Source: Gemmatimonadota bacterium
Lineage (GTDB): Bacteria; Gemmatimonadota; Gemmatimonadetes; Gemmatimonadales; GWC2-71-9
Reading direction: 5' to 3'
Length of the DNA: 16,435 nt
NCBI GenBank assembly: GCA_003221085.1
Contig: QHUD01000041.1
Location: 1 to 16,435 of the forward strand
Numbering within the stretch: position 1 is the stretch's first letter; each line of letters opens with the position of its first letter. The notes under the pieces are model-generated. The model saw only the letters and a list, made by a program, of their open reading frames with translations, did not search any database and was not told the DNA's origin. A program made the position numbers and the translations under genes. Below are positions 7,317 to 15,569 of the stretch, one piece after another.

Positions 7317-10313
7317 ATGAGACGAGCAGAGTGCGTGATAGGGGTGCTTCTGGCGGTGCTGCGGGTGACGGCGCTCGGCGCGCAGCAGCCCACCGGCACG
7401 ATCCGCGGACACGTCAACGATGGCACGACGCACCAGCCGCTCTCCGGAGTCACGGTCGCGGTCGGCAGCCGCGGCACGCTGACCCAGGCCGACGGCCGCT
7501 ACCTCATCACGGGCGTCCCCGCCGGCACGGACACCCTGCGGACGCGAATGATCGGCTACGCGTCGGCCAAGCAGGCCGTCACGGTCGTGGGGGGCGACAC
7601 GGTCGTCGTCGACATCCCCCTGTCCCCCCAGGCGGTGAGCCTGTCGGAAATCGTCGTGACCGGCTATGGGGAGCAGCGGGCGGGCAACATCACGGGAGCT
7701 GTGAAACAGGTGACGGCTGTCGAATTCAACAACGGCCGCCTCATCAGTCCTGAGCAGCTCATCGAGAACAAAGTTGCGGGCGTGCAGCTCGTGGACAACA
7801 ACGAGCCGGGCGGCAACCTGACGATCCGGATTCGCGGCGCGACCTCCGTCAACGCCAGCAGCGAGCCGCTCTACGTCGTTGACGGCGTGCCGCTCGGCAC
7901 CGGCGCGGGCGGGGGGATATCTATCGGCCGCGACAGCCTCAACCCATCGGCCGGGCGCAATCCCCTGAACTTCCTGAATCCGGACGATATCGAGAGCATC
8001 ACTGTGCTCAAGGATGCCTCGTCCGCCGCGATCTATGGCGTGAACGCCGCCAATGGCGTCATCCTCATCCGGACTAAAACGGGGCGGGGCGAGCCGAAGA
8101 TCGAGTATACCGGGAGCGTGTCCGCCTCGTCCGTGACCCGGCTGCCGTCGATACTGAACGCCGCGCAGTTCCGTGCAGCCGTGCTCGCGCACGCGGATCC
8201 GGCGCAAATCAGTCAGCTCGGCAACGCGAACACCAACTGGTTCGATCTGGTGGACCGCACCGGGGTCGGCCAGCAGCATGACGTGGTGGTTTCGGGCGCG
8301 GGAGATAAGAACAGCTACCGCCTTTCGGTGAGCCACTTGAACCAGGACGGCATCATCAAGGGCACCACGGTGGAGCGGCAATCGCTGGGAGTCAACTACC
8401 AGCAACGATTCCTCGACGACCGCCTGAGCGTGCGCACCAATCTGAAGGGCTCGCGCGAGTTCGACCGGTTCACGCCCGGCGCCGTGCTTTCCAACGCCGT
8501 CCAAATGGGACCGACGCAGCCGGTGTACGATTCCACCGCGGCCACCGGCTACTACAATTGGCCCGGGAACAACCTCACGTCCGCGGACAACCCGCTGCAG
8601 ATTCTGAATCTGGCCAGGTCTGAAGGCACGACCTACCGCAGCATCGGCAACGCGCAGGCCGACTACAACCTGCCCTTCCTGGCGGGGCTGAAGGCCACCG
8701 TCAACCTGGGCTACGACGTCGCCAAGATCACCCAGCAGGTCTTCAACCCGAGCGCCCTGCACGCCGAAATCAAATCCGGCGAGCGGGGCTACGGTTATCG
8801 CACCGACCCGAGCCAGTTGAACACGGTGCTCGAGACGTACCTGAATTACGCCGCGCCGCTCAACAAGGTGCCCGGGAACATCGACGTGACGGCGGGCTAC
8901 TCGTATGCGCAGTCGCACGCCGAGTTTCCGTCGCTGACGGTGACCGGTCTCAGCACCGACATCCTCGGGATCAACGGCTTCCCCACGGCCCAGAACACCT
9001 CGCCCGGGAGCCCGAACATCCAGGAGAGCAAGCTGATCTCCTTCTTCGGGCGCCTCAATTACAACCTCAACGATCGCTACCTGGCGGGGGTGAGTGTGCG
9101 GCACGATGGATCGTCGCGGTTCGGGCCGAGCCACGCGTGGGGCACATTCCCTGCCGTCTCGTTCGGCTGGCGGATTTCCGAGGAGCCGTTCCTGAAGGCC
9201 TTCACGCCCATCTCGGATCTGAAGTTGCGAGCGTCGTGGGGGAAGACCGGCAACCAGTCATTCGCGAACTACATTCAGTACGTTTCCTATCTGTATGGCA
9301 ACGGGCTGGCCCAGGTGCAGTTCGGCAACCAATTCGTGTCGACGATTCGCCCGAGCGGCGTCGACCGCAACATCGAATGGGAGCAGACCGGCTCCTACGA
9401 CGTCGGCCTCGATTACGGCCTCTTCGGCCAGCGCTTCAGCGGCTCCATCGACTGGTACAACAAGAAGACCACCGGCTTGATCTTCGTGGTGCCCACGCCC
9501 GCCGGCACCAACTTCACGAACTTCATCACACAAAACATCGGCAGCATGAAGAACCAGGGCATCGAAGCGAGCCTCAGTGCTAGCCTGCTCCGCGGTGGCA
9601 CGAGTCGCCTGCGCTGGACCGCCGACTTCACGGTCGCGCACAATACGAACGAGCTGACCAGCATCAGCGCAAATGGCGCGCAACAGATCCAGGTCACGGG
9701 GGTCGCCGGCGGCGTGGGCACCACGATCCAGGTGCTCGAGCCCGGCCAGCCGATCAACTCATTTTTCGTCTGTCAGCAGCAGTATCAGAACGGGAAGCCC
9801 GTGGAGGGCAAGTACATCAGCCTGGCCGACACCATCGCCTCGAGCTGCGATGCCCAGAGCCTCCGGGCGTTCCACGATCCCTCGCCGAAATGGGTCCTGG
9901 GGCACTCCTCCTACCTGAGCTACCGCAACTTCGACTTGAATTTCACGCTGCGGGCGTGGCTCGGGAACTACGTGTACAACAACGTGGCGTCGAACCTGGG
10001 TAGCTACCAGGAGGTGAGACGGGGCTCCCCGTACAATCTGCACGCGTCGGTCCTCCAGACCGGCTTCACGACCCCGCAGTACCTCTCGGACTTCTACGTG
10101 GAGAAGGCGTCCTTCCTCAGGATGGACCACATCACGCTCGCCTACAACTTCACCTACCGGGGTGAGCTGATGCGCCTCTACACCACCGTACAGAACGCAT
10201 TCACCATCACCGGCTACAGCGGTGTGGATCCGACCGCGGGGCTGAACGGGGTCGACAACAACATCTATCCGCGCTCGCGCACCGTCACCGGTGGCCTGAG
10301 CGTCCGGTTTTAG
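7317..10313 (+). CDS. SusC-like TonB-dependent transporter, complete (SusC2), probable maltooligosaccharide importer
   Basis: This 998-residue outer-membrane transporter takes SusD-bound oligosaccharide into the periplasm with TonB energy. The signal peptide is residues 1-22 (cleavage expected after ALGA). A carboxypeptidase-D regulatory-like beta-sandwich follows at about 27-105 (GTIRGHVNDG...GVTVAVGSRGTLTQADGRY). Next come a TonB-box-like segment, SEIVVTGYGEQ, and the plug (LIENKVAGVQLV, IRIRGATSVNASSEPLYVVDGVPLG, VLKDASSAAIYG) to about 225. The rest is the 22-strand-type barrel with RHDGSSRFGPSHAWGTFPAVSFGWRIS, WGKTGNQS and a terminal Phe. The calcium loop seen in SusC1 is absent; that place holds a stretch with Cys 819 and Cys 844. 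GAGAGG before ATG 7317 serves as ribosome site. SusD2 starts 12 bp after the stop, and an amylase follows, which suggests starch as substrate (inference). Confidence 0.96.
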   Translation: MRRAECVIGVLLAVLRVTALGAQQPTGTIRGHVNDGTTHQPLSGVTVAVGSRGTLTQADGRYLITGVPAGTDTLRTRMIGYASAKQAVTVVGGDTVVVDIPLSPQAVSLSEIVVTGYGEQRAGNITGAVKQVTAVEFNNGRLISPEQLIENKVAGVQLVDNNEPGGNLTIRIRGATSVNASSEPLYVVDGVPLGTGAGGGISIGRDSLNPSAGRNPLNFLNPDDIESITVLKDASSAAIYGVNAANGVILIRTKTGRGEPKIEYTGSVSASSVTRLPSILNAAQFRAAVLAHADPAQISQLGNANTNWFDLVDRTGVGQQHDVVVSGAGDKNSYRLSVSHLNQDGIIKGTTVERQSLGVNYQQRFLDDRLSVRTNLKGSREFDRFTPGAVLSNAVQMGPTQPVYDSTAATGYYNWPGNNLTSADNPLQILNLARSEGTTYRSIGNAQADYNLPFLAGLKATVNLGYDVAKITQQVFNPSALHAEIKSGERGYGYRTDPSQLNTVLETYLNYAAPLNKVPGNIDVTAGYSYAQSHAEFPSLTVTGLSTDILGINGFPTAQNTSPGSPNIQESKLISFFGRLNYNLNDRYLAGVSVRHDGSSRFGPSHAWGTFPAVSFGWRISEEPFLKAFTPISDLKLRASWGKTGNQSFANYIQYVSYLYGNGLAQVQFGNQFVSTIRPSGVDRNIEWEQTGSYDVGLDYGLFGQRFSGSIDWYNKKTTGLIFVVPTPAGTNFTNFITQNIGSMKNQGIEASLSASLLRGGTSRLRWTADFTVAHNTNELTSISANGAQQIQVTGVAGGVGTTIQVLEPGQPINSFFVCQQQYQNGKPVEGKYISLADTIASSCDAQSLRAFHDPSPKWVLGHSSYLSYRNFDLNFTLRAWLGNYVYNNVASNLGSYQEVRRGSPYNLHASVLQTGFTTPQYLSDFYVEKASFLRMDHITLAYNFTYRGELMRLYTTVQNAFTITGYSGVDPTAGLNGVDNNIYPRSRTVTGGLSVRF

Positions 10314-10325
10314 GGGGACGGAGCC

Positions 10326-11936
10326 ATGAACCACAGAGCCATGAATCTGAGACGACGTGAGGCGCCTGCGGTCGTCGCCGCCCTCCTGCTCCTGGCGGCG
10401 GTCGGCTGCACCGACCTGACCGTGGAGCCGCAAAGCACCGTCACCGAGTCCAACATCTTCAACGATCCCAACTCGTACCTGGCGTTCATCGCTCGCGAGT
10501 ACGCCGGGCTGGCCGTCAGCGGACAGCAGGGCCCGGCCGGGCTGCCGGACATCTCGGGCATCGACGAGGGATTCTCACAATACCTGCGCCTGTACTGGGA
10601 GACGCAAGAGCTGCCCACGGACGAGGCCGTGATCGCGTGGAACGACATCGGTCTCCCGGAGATGAACACCCAGACCTGGACGTCGCAGAGCCGCATGGTG
10701 GTGGCGATGTATTACCGCATCTACTTTCAAGCCGTTTTCGCGAACGAGTTCCTGCGCCAAACCACGGATGCGAAGCTCACCGCACGGGGGAACGTCCCGC
10801 CCGCGCTCAGGGCGCAGATTCGCCAGTATCGCGCCGAGGCTCGATTCCTACGCGCCCTGAGCTACTGGCACGGGATCGATCTCTTCGGGGACATCCCCCT
10901 CGTGACCGAGAGCGACCTGATCGGCGGCCCCCCGCCGCGGCAGAGCACGCGCACGGACATCTACAACTACATCGTGAGCGAGCTCACGGCCATCAAAGAC
11001 TCGCTGCCGCCGCCCGGGCCGAGCACGTATGGTCGTGCGACGGCACCAGCCGCCGACATGCTGCTGGCCGAGCTCTATCTGAACGCGGGCGTCTATACCG
11101 GCACACCGCACTACAGCGACGCTCTGACCGCGGCTGCGGCCGTCATCAACTCAGGCACGTACAGCCTGGATCCGAGCTATCGGCACCTGTTCCAGGCCGA
11201 CAACAACACGTCGCCCGAGATCATCTTCGCCATTACGCAGGACGGGAAGAGGACCCAGACCTACGGCGGCGTGACGTTCCTGGCCCACGCCTCGTGTGGG
11301 GGCAGCATGAGCAACAGCAGCTACGGGATCAACGGCTGCTGGTGGGGACTGCGTATCAAGCCGCAGGCCGACAGCTTCTATGTCGCTGGGGACAACCGGC
11401 CCTCGTACTTCTACACGACCGGTCAGACGGTCGCAGTGACCAGCATCGGCGACTTTACCAAAGGGATCGCCGCGCCCAAGTTCCAGAACGTAACCTCGAC
11501 TGGGGTGCCCCCCTCGGACTCGGCCTTCGTCGACACGGACTTCCCGGTGTTCCGCCTGGGCGAGGCGTACCTGATCTACGCGGAGACCGTGCTGCGCGGC
11601 GGCGGCGGTACCCGAGCGCAGGCGCTGACCTATGTAAACGCGTTGCGAGAGCGCGCCTACGGGGGCACGTCCGGCGACATCACGGACGCTGAGCTGACCT
11701 TGCCTTTCATCCTGGCCGAGCGGGGCCGCGAGCTGCTGTGGGAAGCTCATCGCAGGACTGACCTGATCCGCTACGGCCTGTTCACAGGCGGCACGTATCT
11801 CTGGGCGTGGAAGGGCCAGGACCCGAACGGTACGAACTCGGCCGGCATTGCGACCGATGCGCACCTGAACCTGTACCCGCTTCCCTACTCCGAGGTCGTG
11901 GCCAACCCGAACCTGAAGCAGAATCCGGGCTACTGA
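10326..11936 (+). CDS. SusD/RagB-family glycan-binding outer-membrane lipoprotein (SusD2)
   Basis: This 536-residue surface lipoprotein is predicted to bind alpha-glucan and deliver it to SusC2. Its signal has a lipobox AVGC with lipidated C28, followed by TDLTVEPQS, the usual SusD mature start. TPR-type helices contain EARFLRALSYWHGIDLFGD, IPLVTESD, GRATAPAADMLLAELYLNAG, PVFRLGEAYLIYAE, FILAERGRELLWEAHRRTDLIRYG and the C-terminal NLYPLPYSEVVANPNLKQNPGY. All segments expected for the family are present, so this is the intact copy to compare with SusD1. Cys 324 and Cys 338 may form a disulfide. GGGGG about 8 nt before ATG 10326 supports this start; a second ATG at 10341 is possible. The gene lies 12 bp after susC2 and 17 bp before the amylase, in one probable operon. 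Confidence 0.95.
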   Translation: MNHRAMNLRRREAPAVVAALLLLAAVGCTDLTVEPQSTVTESNIFNDPNSYLAFIAREYAGLAVSGQQGPAGLPDISGIDEGFSQYLRLYWETQELPTDEAVIAWNDIGLPEMNTQTWTSQSRMVVAMYYRIYFQAVFANEFLRQTTDAKLTARGNVPPALRAQIRQYRAEARFLRALSYWHGIDLFGDIPLVTESDLIGGPPPRQSTRTDIYNYIVSELTAIKDSLPPPGPSTYGRATAPAADMLLAELYLNAGVYTGTPHYSDALTAAAAVINSGTYSLDPSYRHLFQADNNTSPEIIFAITQDGKRTQTYGGVTFLAHASCGGSMSNSSYGINGCWWGLRIKPQADSFYVAGDNRPSYFYTTGQTVAVTSIGDFTKGIAAPKFQNVTSTGVPPSDSAFVDTDFPVFRLGEAYLIYAETVLRGGGGTRAQALTYVNALRERAYGGTSGDITDAELTLPFILAERGRELLWEAHRRTDLIRYGLFTGGTYLWAWKGQDPNGTNSAGIATDAHLNLYPLPYSEVVANPNLKQNPGY

Positions 11937-11942
11937 GCGCGC

Positions 11943-11947
11943 GGAGG
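11943..11947 (+). promoter_or_regulatory. Shine-Dalgarno GGAGG that points to a CTG start
   Basis: GGAGG lies 6 nt before CTG 11954, just after the susD2 stop. No ATG, GTG or TTG in the amylase frame is near it; TTG 11984 and GTG 11990 come too late to keep the signal sequence. Confidence 0.6.
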
Positions 11948-11953
11948 CCGTCG

Positions 11954-13522
11954 CTGTCGTCGAGCCGTCGCTTCGCCGCCGCCTTGGGAGTGTTAGCGGG
12001 GGCGGCGTGCGGTCACCCGCTCGCTCCCCAGGCGCCCGGGGGTCGGCCGACATTGCCGCCGAGCTACCGGCCCAGCGGCCACATGGCCGCAGGCGACGTG
12101 TTCGTCCACCTGTTCGAGTGGAAGTGGACGGACATCGCGAACGAATGCGAGCATGTCCTCGCGCCGGCGGGCTTCACGGCCGTGCAGGTGTCGCCGCCCG
12201 AGGAGCATAGCGTCGAGCCCAGCCACACCTGGAGCGAGCGCTATCAGCCGGTGAGCTACAGCATCGCGCGCAGCCGGTCGGGCACGGGCGCCGAATTCGC
12301 CGACATGGTGCAGCGCTGTCACGCGGTGGGCGTGGGAATCTACGTGGATGCGGTCATCAACCACATGACCAATTACCCGAGTCCCGGTGTCGGGAGCAAC
12401 GGGACGGCCTACACCAAGTACAGCTATCCTGGTCTTTACACGCCGAGCGATTTCCACGCCCCCTGCACGGTCAGCAACTACCAGAGCGCCGCGAACGTTC
12501 AGGACTGCGAGCTGTTGGGGCTGCCGGATCTGAACACCGGATCGCCTTCTGTCCGGCAGAAGATCGCCGACTACCTGATCATGCTCGCGCGCATGGGCGT
12601 GGCGGGCTTTCGCATCGACGCGGCGAAACACATCCAGCAAGTCGAGCTCGACCAGATCCTGGCGCTCGTGAATTCCACCATGACGGCCGAGGGGCGCCCG
12701 CTTCCTTATTACTTCCTTGAAGTGATCGGCGGTGCGGGTGAAGCGCTGTCGCCGCGCGATTACTTCGGCGAGGCGTACGGCTCGGGTGGCGCGGCGGACA
12801 TCACGGAGTTCACCTTCGTTGGTGTCGGAGACAAGTTCCGTGGTATTGGGGGCCAGCATATCTCGCAGCTCAACCCGAACGGACCACCCGGCAGCCAGTT
12901 CTCCCCGACGGCTTGGGGGCTCATGCCATCCGACAAAGCCGTGGTGTTCCTCCAGAACCACGACACGCAGCACCAGTGCGGCCTCGGCTATCGTGACGGC
13001 AACACCTTCCGCGTCGCGAACGTGTGGATGCTGGCGCAGCCCTACGGCTACCCGTCCATCCTGTCGAGCTATGCGTTCGATTGTCCGGCGGAAAACGACA
13101 TGGGTCCGCCGTCCGATGCGAACGGCAACACTAATGCTGTGACCTGTGCGTCGAGCCTCGAGACGGCGACCGTCGGCCAGTGGGTGTGCGAGCAGCGCGA
13201 TCCGTCCATCCTGGGCATGGTCGCCTTTCGGAAAGTCGTCGCTGGCACCGCTATCATCCACTGGTGGGACGACGGCGCGAATGCCATCGCGTTCTCGCGG
13301 GGCGATAAGGGCTTCGTCGCCATCAACCGGGATGGCGCCGCCGTGGACACCACGATCGCGACGGGGCTACCACCCGGCACCTACTGCGACATCCTCACGG
13401 GCGGCCTGGTCGCAGCAGCCTGTGCGGGCAGCGCGCTCGTGGTGGACTTGGCGGGCGCCCTCCGCCTCCACCTCACGCCCAATAGCGCGGTCGCCATCGA
13501 CGCCGCGACCAAACTGCCGTGA
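11954..13522 (+). CDS. GH13 alpha-amylase lipoprotein (GH13_32-like)
   Basis: This endo-acting alpha-amylase cuts alpha-1,4 links of starch. With the CTG start it has 522 residues. Its N-end, SSSRRFAAALGVLAGAAC, is a lipoprotein signal (lipobox GAAC), which supports a lipid-anchored enzyme. The four GH13 regions are complete: DAVINH (132-137), GFRIDAAKH with nucleophile D222, FLEVIG with acid/base E256, and FLQNHD with D337. VHLFEWKWTDIA and VQVSPPEEH place it with the Streptomyces/animal-type amylases (GH13_32/24) by recall. A beta-sandwich C-domain ends at KLP. Where chloride-activated animal enzymes have Arg in FTRVMSSY, this one has YPSILSSY, so chloride activation is unlikely (inference). 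The start is the weak point: ATG 12083 would drop the signal, and an in-frame ATG at 11807 lies inside susD2. Operon partner of susC2-susD2; converges with the protease gene 10 bp away. Confidence 0.92.
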   Translation: MSSSRRFAAALGVLAGAACGHPLAPQAPGGRPTLPPSYRPSGHMAAGDVFVHLFEWKWTDIANECEHVLAPAGFTAVQVSPPEEHSVEPSHTWSERYQPVSYSIARSRSGTGAEFADMVQRCHAVGVGIYVDAVINHMTNYPSPGVGSNGTAYTKYSYPGLYTPSDFHAPCTVSNYQSAANVQDCELLGLPDLNTGSPSVRQKIADYLIMLARMGVAGFRIDAAKHIQQVELDQILALVNSTMTAEGRPLPYYFLEVIGGAGEALSPRDYFGEAYGSGGAADITEFTFVGVGDKFRGIGGQHISQLNPNGPPGSQFSPTAWGLMPSDKAVVFLQNHDTQHQCGLGYRDGNTFRVANVWMLAQPYGYPSILSSYAFDCPAENDMGPPSDANGNTNAVTCASSLETATVGQWVCEQRDPSILGMVAFRKVVAGTAIIHWWDDGANAIAFSRGDKGFVAINRDGAAVDTTIATGLPPGTYCDILTGGLVAAACAGSALVVDLAGALRLHLTPNSAVAIDAATKLP

Positions 13523-13532
13523 GCCGAATAGA

Positions 13533-13925
13533 TCACGCCGCGCGTGTCGCCGCGGCGGGGGCGGGCCCGGAATCGACAAGTCGCTTGTTGCGCGGGTCGA
13601 CCCGGAGGTTCAGCCCTTCCAACGAACGCGCACCCAGCAGGACCAGGTCCCCGGGCTCGCCGAACACGACCTCGTCGAGGGTCTCGATGCCGGCCACGCG
13701 CAGCCTCACGCCCCCCGTCCACCGGGACAGCACCGAGCCGTCCGCCTGCCGGAAGTGCCACACCTTAATTCGCTCGATCCCGAGCGAGTCGAGTGCAGGC
13801 GCAGGAAACCAAGACAGCTCAGCTCCCGTGTCCACCAGAACGGCCTGCAGGACCGCTTTCTTGCCCGGACGGGCGGGATTATCGATCTCGACAGCGATGC
13901 GAAACGTGCCCATGCCGTCGCCCAT
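13533..13925 (-). CDS. Retropepsin-like (clan AA) aspartic protease
   Basis: This small 130-residue protein carries one catalytic motif LVDTGAELSWFP with D32, and near its C-end the family's second landmark, LVLLGARSLEGLNLRVDP. Retropepsins of this size have one catalytic Asp per chain and act as homodimers; the natural substrate is unknown here. There is no signal peptide or membrane segment, so it is probably cytoplasmic. I chose ATG 13925 because AGGAGG lies 4 nt before it. An upstream in-frame ATG at 13973 would overlap the start of the next amylase gene on the other strand. The gene sits alone and reversed between two starch enzymes, splitting what would otherwise be a continuous cluster. 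It may be a bystander insertion. Confidence 0.82.
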   Translation of the reverse strand: MGDGMGTFRIAVEIDNPARPGKKAVLQAVLVDTGAELSWFPAPALDSLGIERIKVWHFRQADGSVLSRWTGGVRLRVAGIETLDEVVFGEPGDLVLLGARSLEGLNLRVDPRNKRLVDSGPAPAAATRAA

Positions 13926-13929
13926 ACTA

Positions 13930-13935
13930 CCTCCT
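13930..13935 (-). promoter_or_regulatory. Shine-Dalgarno AGGAGG of the protease gene
   Basis: On the - strand AGGAGG ends 4 nt before ATG 13925. It favours this start over ATG 13973 upstream and over the ATG at 13913 four codons downstream. Confidence 0.65.
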
Positions 13936-13971
13936 CTGCTCTCGCCGAGTAGTACCACACGAACGCCGGCC

Positions 13972-15564
13972 ATGTCAATCCCATGCGCGGTACTGCTCGC
14001 TGTCGCGCTCGCGGCCTGTGCCTCCCCGATCGCGGCGACGCAGACGCCCCCTCCCTGGACCCGCGGGGGGGGCGCCGTATGCTACGAAGTCTTCGTCCGT
14101 TCGTTCTACGACAGCAACGGCGACGGCATCGGCGACGTGAACGGGCTGATCCAGAAACTCGACTACATCGGCAAGCTCGGCGCCTCCTGTATCTGGCTGA
14201 TGCCTGTGGCGGCGTCGCCCAGCTACCACGGGTACGACGTCAGCGACTACTACCGCGTCGAGCCCGCCTACGGCACCAACGAGGACTTCAAGCGGCTGGT
14301 GGCCCAAGCCCACCGGCGCGGCATCAAGGTGCTCGTGGACATGGTGCTGAACCACAGCTCGAGCGAGCACCCTTATTTCCAGGCGGCCCTGCACGATACG
14401 GCGTCGCCCTATCGCGCGTGGTACCGCTTCGCGCCGTCGCCGCTCGGCAAGGGGCCCCACGGCGGGGACGACTGGCACCGCTCCCCCGTGCGGGACGAGT
14501 ACTACTACGGCGTCTTCTGGAGCGGAATGCCGGACCTCAACTACGGGACGCCCGCCGTGCGCGAAGAGGCGAAGAAGATCGCGACCTTCTGGCTGCGCGA
14601 TATGGACGTCGACGGCTTCCGCCTCGACGCCGTGCCCTACCTGGTGGAGGAAGGAAGCTGTCTGATGGGGTGCCCCGGCACCCACGTTTTTCTCCACGAG
14701 TACGCGGCGCACATCGACAGCGTGAAGCCCGGCGCATATACCGTCGGCGAGGCGTGGGGCAACATCGACCAGATGATGCCGTATTACCCGGATCAGCTCA
14801 CGTCGTACTTCGGCTTCGAGCTGGCCGACTCGCTGCTGTCGGCGGTCCGCACTGGCTCGGCGGCGGGTTTGCTCACCGGCTTCCTCCGGCTCCAGGACAC
14901 GCTGCCGGCGTACCGCTGGTCGCCGTTCCTCAGCAACCACGACGGCATGCGCACGATGACCGCTCTCCGAAACGACATCGCCCGCGCGAAGCTGGCGGCG
15001 ACTCTCCTGCTGACCCTTCCGGGCCTCCCCTTCATCTATTATGGCGAGGAGATCGGGATGACGGGCGACAAGCCCGATCCGCGCCTCCGCACTCCGATGC
15101 AATGGAGCGCGCGTCCGGGATTGGGGTTCACGTCCGGCACCGCGTGGGAGAGCGCCCAGCCGGATTCGCTGACCAGCAACGTCGCGGCGCAAGATGCCGA
15201 CGCCGGCTCGCTCCTGAATTTGTACCGCCGACTGATTCACCTGCGCAAAAAGAATGAGGCGCTCGCGACAGGAAGACTCGTGCCGCTCTCGGCCACGAGC
15301 CCCCAGGTGGCCGCATACCTGCGTCGCACGAGTGGCCACACCGTGCTCGTGATAGCGAACCTGGGCGCGGCCGCGGTCTCCGGCGTCGCGATCGGCTCCG
15401 CCGCGCGGGTGTTGCCACCCGGCACGTACGCCCCGATCAACACGCTCGGCGGTCGGAGAGGGGGCACTCTGCGGGTGCGCCGCGACGGACAGATTGACGG
15501 CTACGTCCCGGCCGCGACGATCGCGCCGCGGGAGAGCCTGGTCCTCGACCTCATCCGCCGATAG
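13972..15564 (+). CDS. GH13 alpha-amylase lipoprotein (GH13_36-like)
   Basis: This 530-residue alpha-amylase-family enzyme is expected to act on starch or maltooligosaccharides. The start MSIPCAVLLAVALAAC gives a lipobox LAAC (C16) but has no positive charge at the N-end, which is unusual. After a short Pro-rich spacer the (beta/alpha)8 barrel begins at VCYEVFVRSFYDSNGDGIGD; the Asp/Asn-rich loop from D47 binds calcium in this family. Catalytic regions are DMVLNH (from D123), MPDLN (region V), GFRLDA with nucleophile D219, VGEAW with acid/base E260, and FLSNHD with D324. FIYYGEEIGM and RTPMQWS are family marks. A C-terminal beta-domain ends at LIRR. The open frame continues upstream to about 13519, but that stretch is antisense to the protease gene and carries no domain. 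A GH5-like gene starts 5 bp after the stop. A promoter must lie in the 46-bp gap before it or inside the protease gene. Confidence 0.95.
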   Translation: MSIPCAVLLAVALAACASPIAATQTPPPWTRGGGAVCYEVFVRSFYDSNGDGIGDVNGLIQKLDYIGKLGASCIWLMPVAASPSYHGYDVSDYYRVEPAYGTNEDFKRLVAQAHRRGIKVLVDMVLNHSSSEHPYFQAALHDTASPYRAWYRFAPSPLGKGPHGGDDWHRSPVRDEYYYGVFWSGMPDLNYGTPAVREEAKKIATFWLRDMDVDGFRLDAVPYLVEEGSCLMGCPGTHVFLHEYAAHIDSVKPGAYTVGEAWGNIDQMMPYYPDQLTSYFGFELADSLLSAVRTGSAAGLLTGFLRLQDTLPAYRWSPFLSNHDGMRTMTALRNDIARAKLAATLLLTLPGLPFIYYGEEIGMTGDKPDPRLRTPMQWSARPGLGFTSGTAWESAQPDSLTSNVAAQDADAGSLLNLYRRLIHLRKKNEALATGRLVPLSATSPQVAAYLRRTSGHTVLVIANLGAAAVSGVAIGSAARVLPPGTYAPINTLGGRRGGTLRVRRDGQIDGYVPAATIAPRESLVLDLIRR

Positions 15565-15569
15565 GGCGC

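Noticed and set aside
7218..9134. 638-codon open frame on the - strand, opposite susC2
   Set aside because: High-GC antisense artefact: Arg/Val/Gly-rich translation, no recognisable domain, while the opposite strand encodes a complete SusC.
13548..13557. 10-bp palindrome CGCCGCGGCG near the amylase/protease junction as a terminator
   Set aside because: It has no loop and no T-run and lies inside the protease coding end; such GC palindromes are expected by chance here.
13519..13971. Long N-terminal extension of the second amylase
   Set aside because: The extension is antisense to a protease gene with a good ribosome site and catalytic motif, and the lipoprotein signal starts at ATG 13972.
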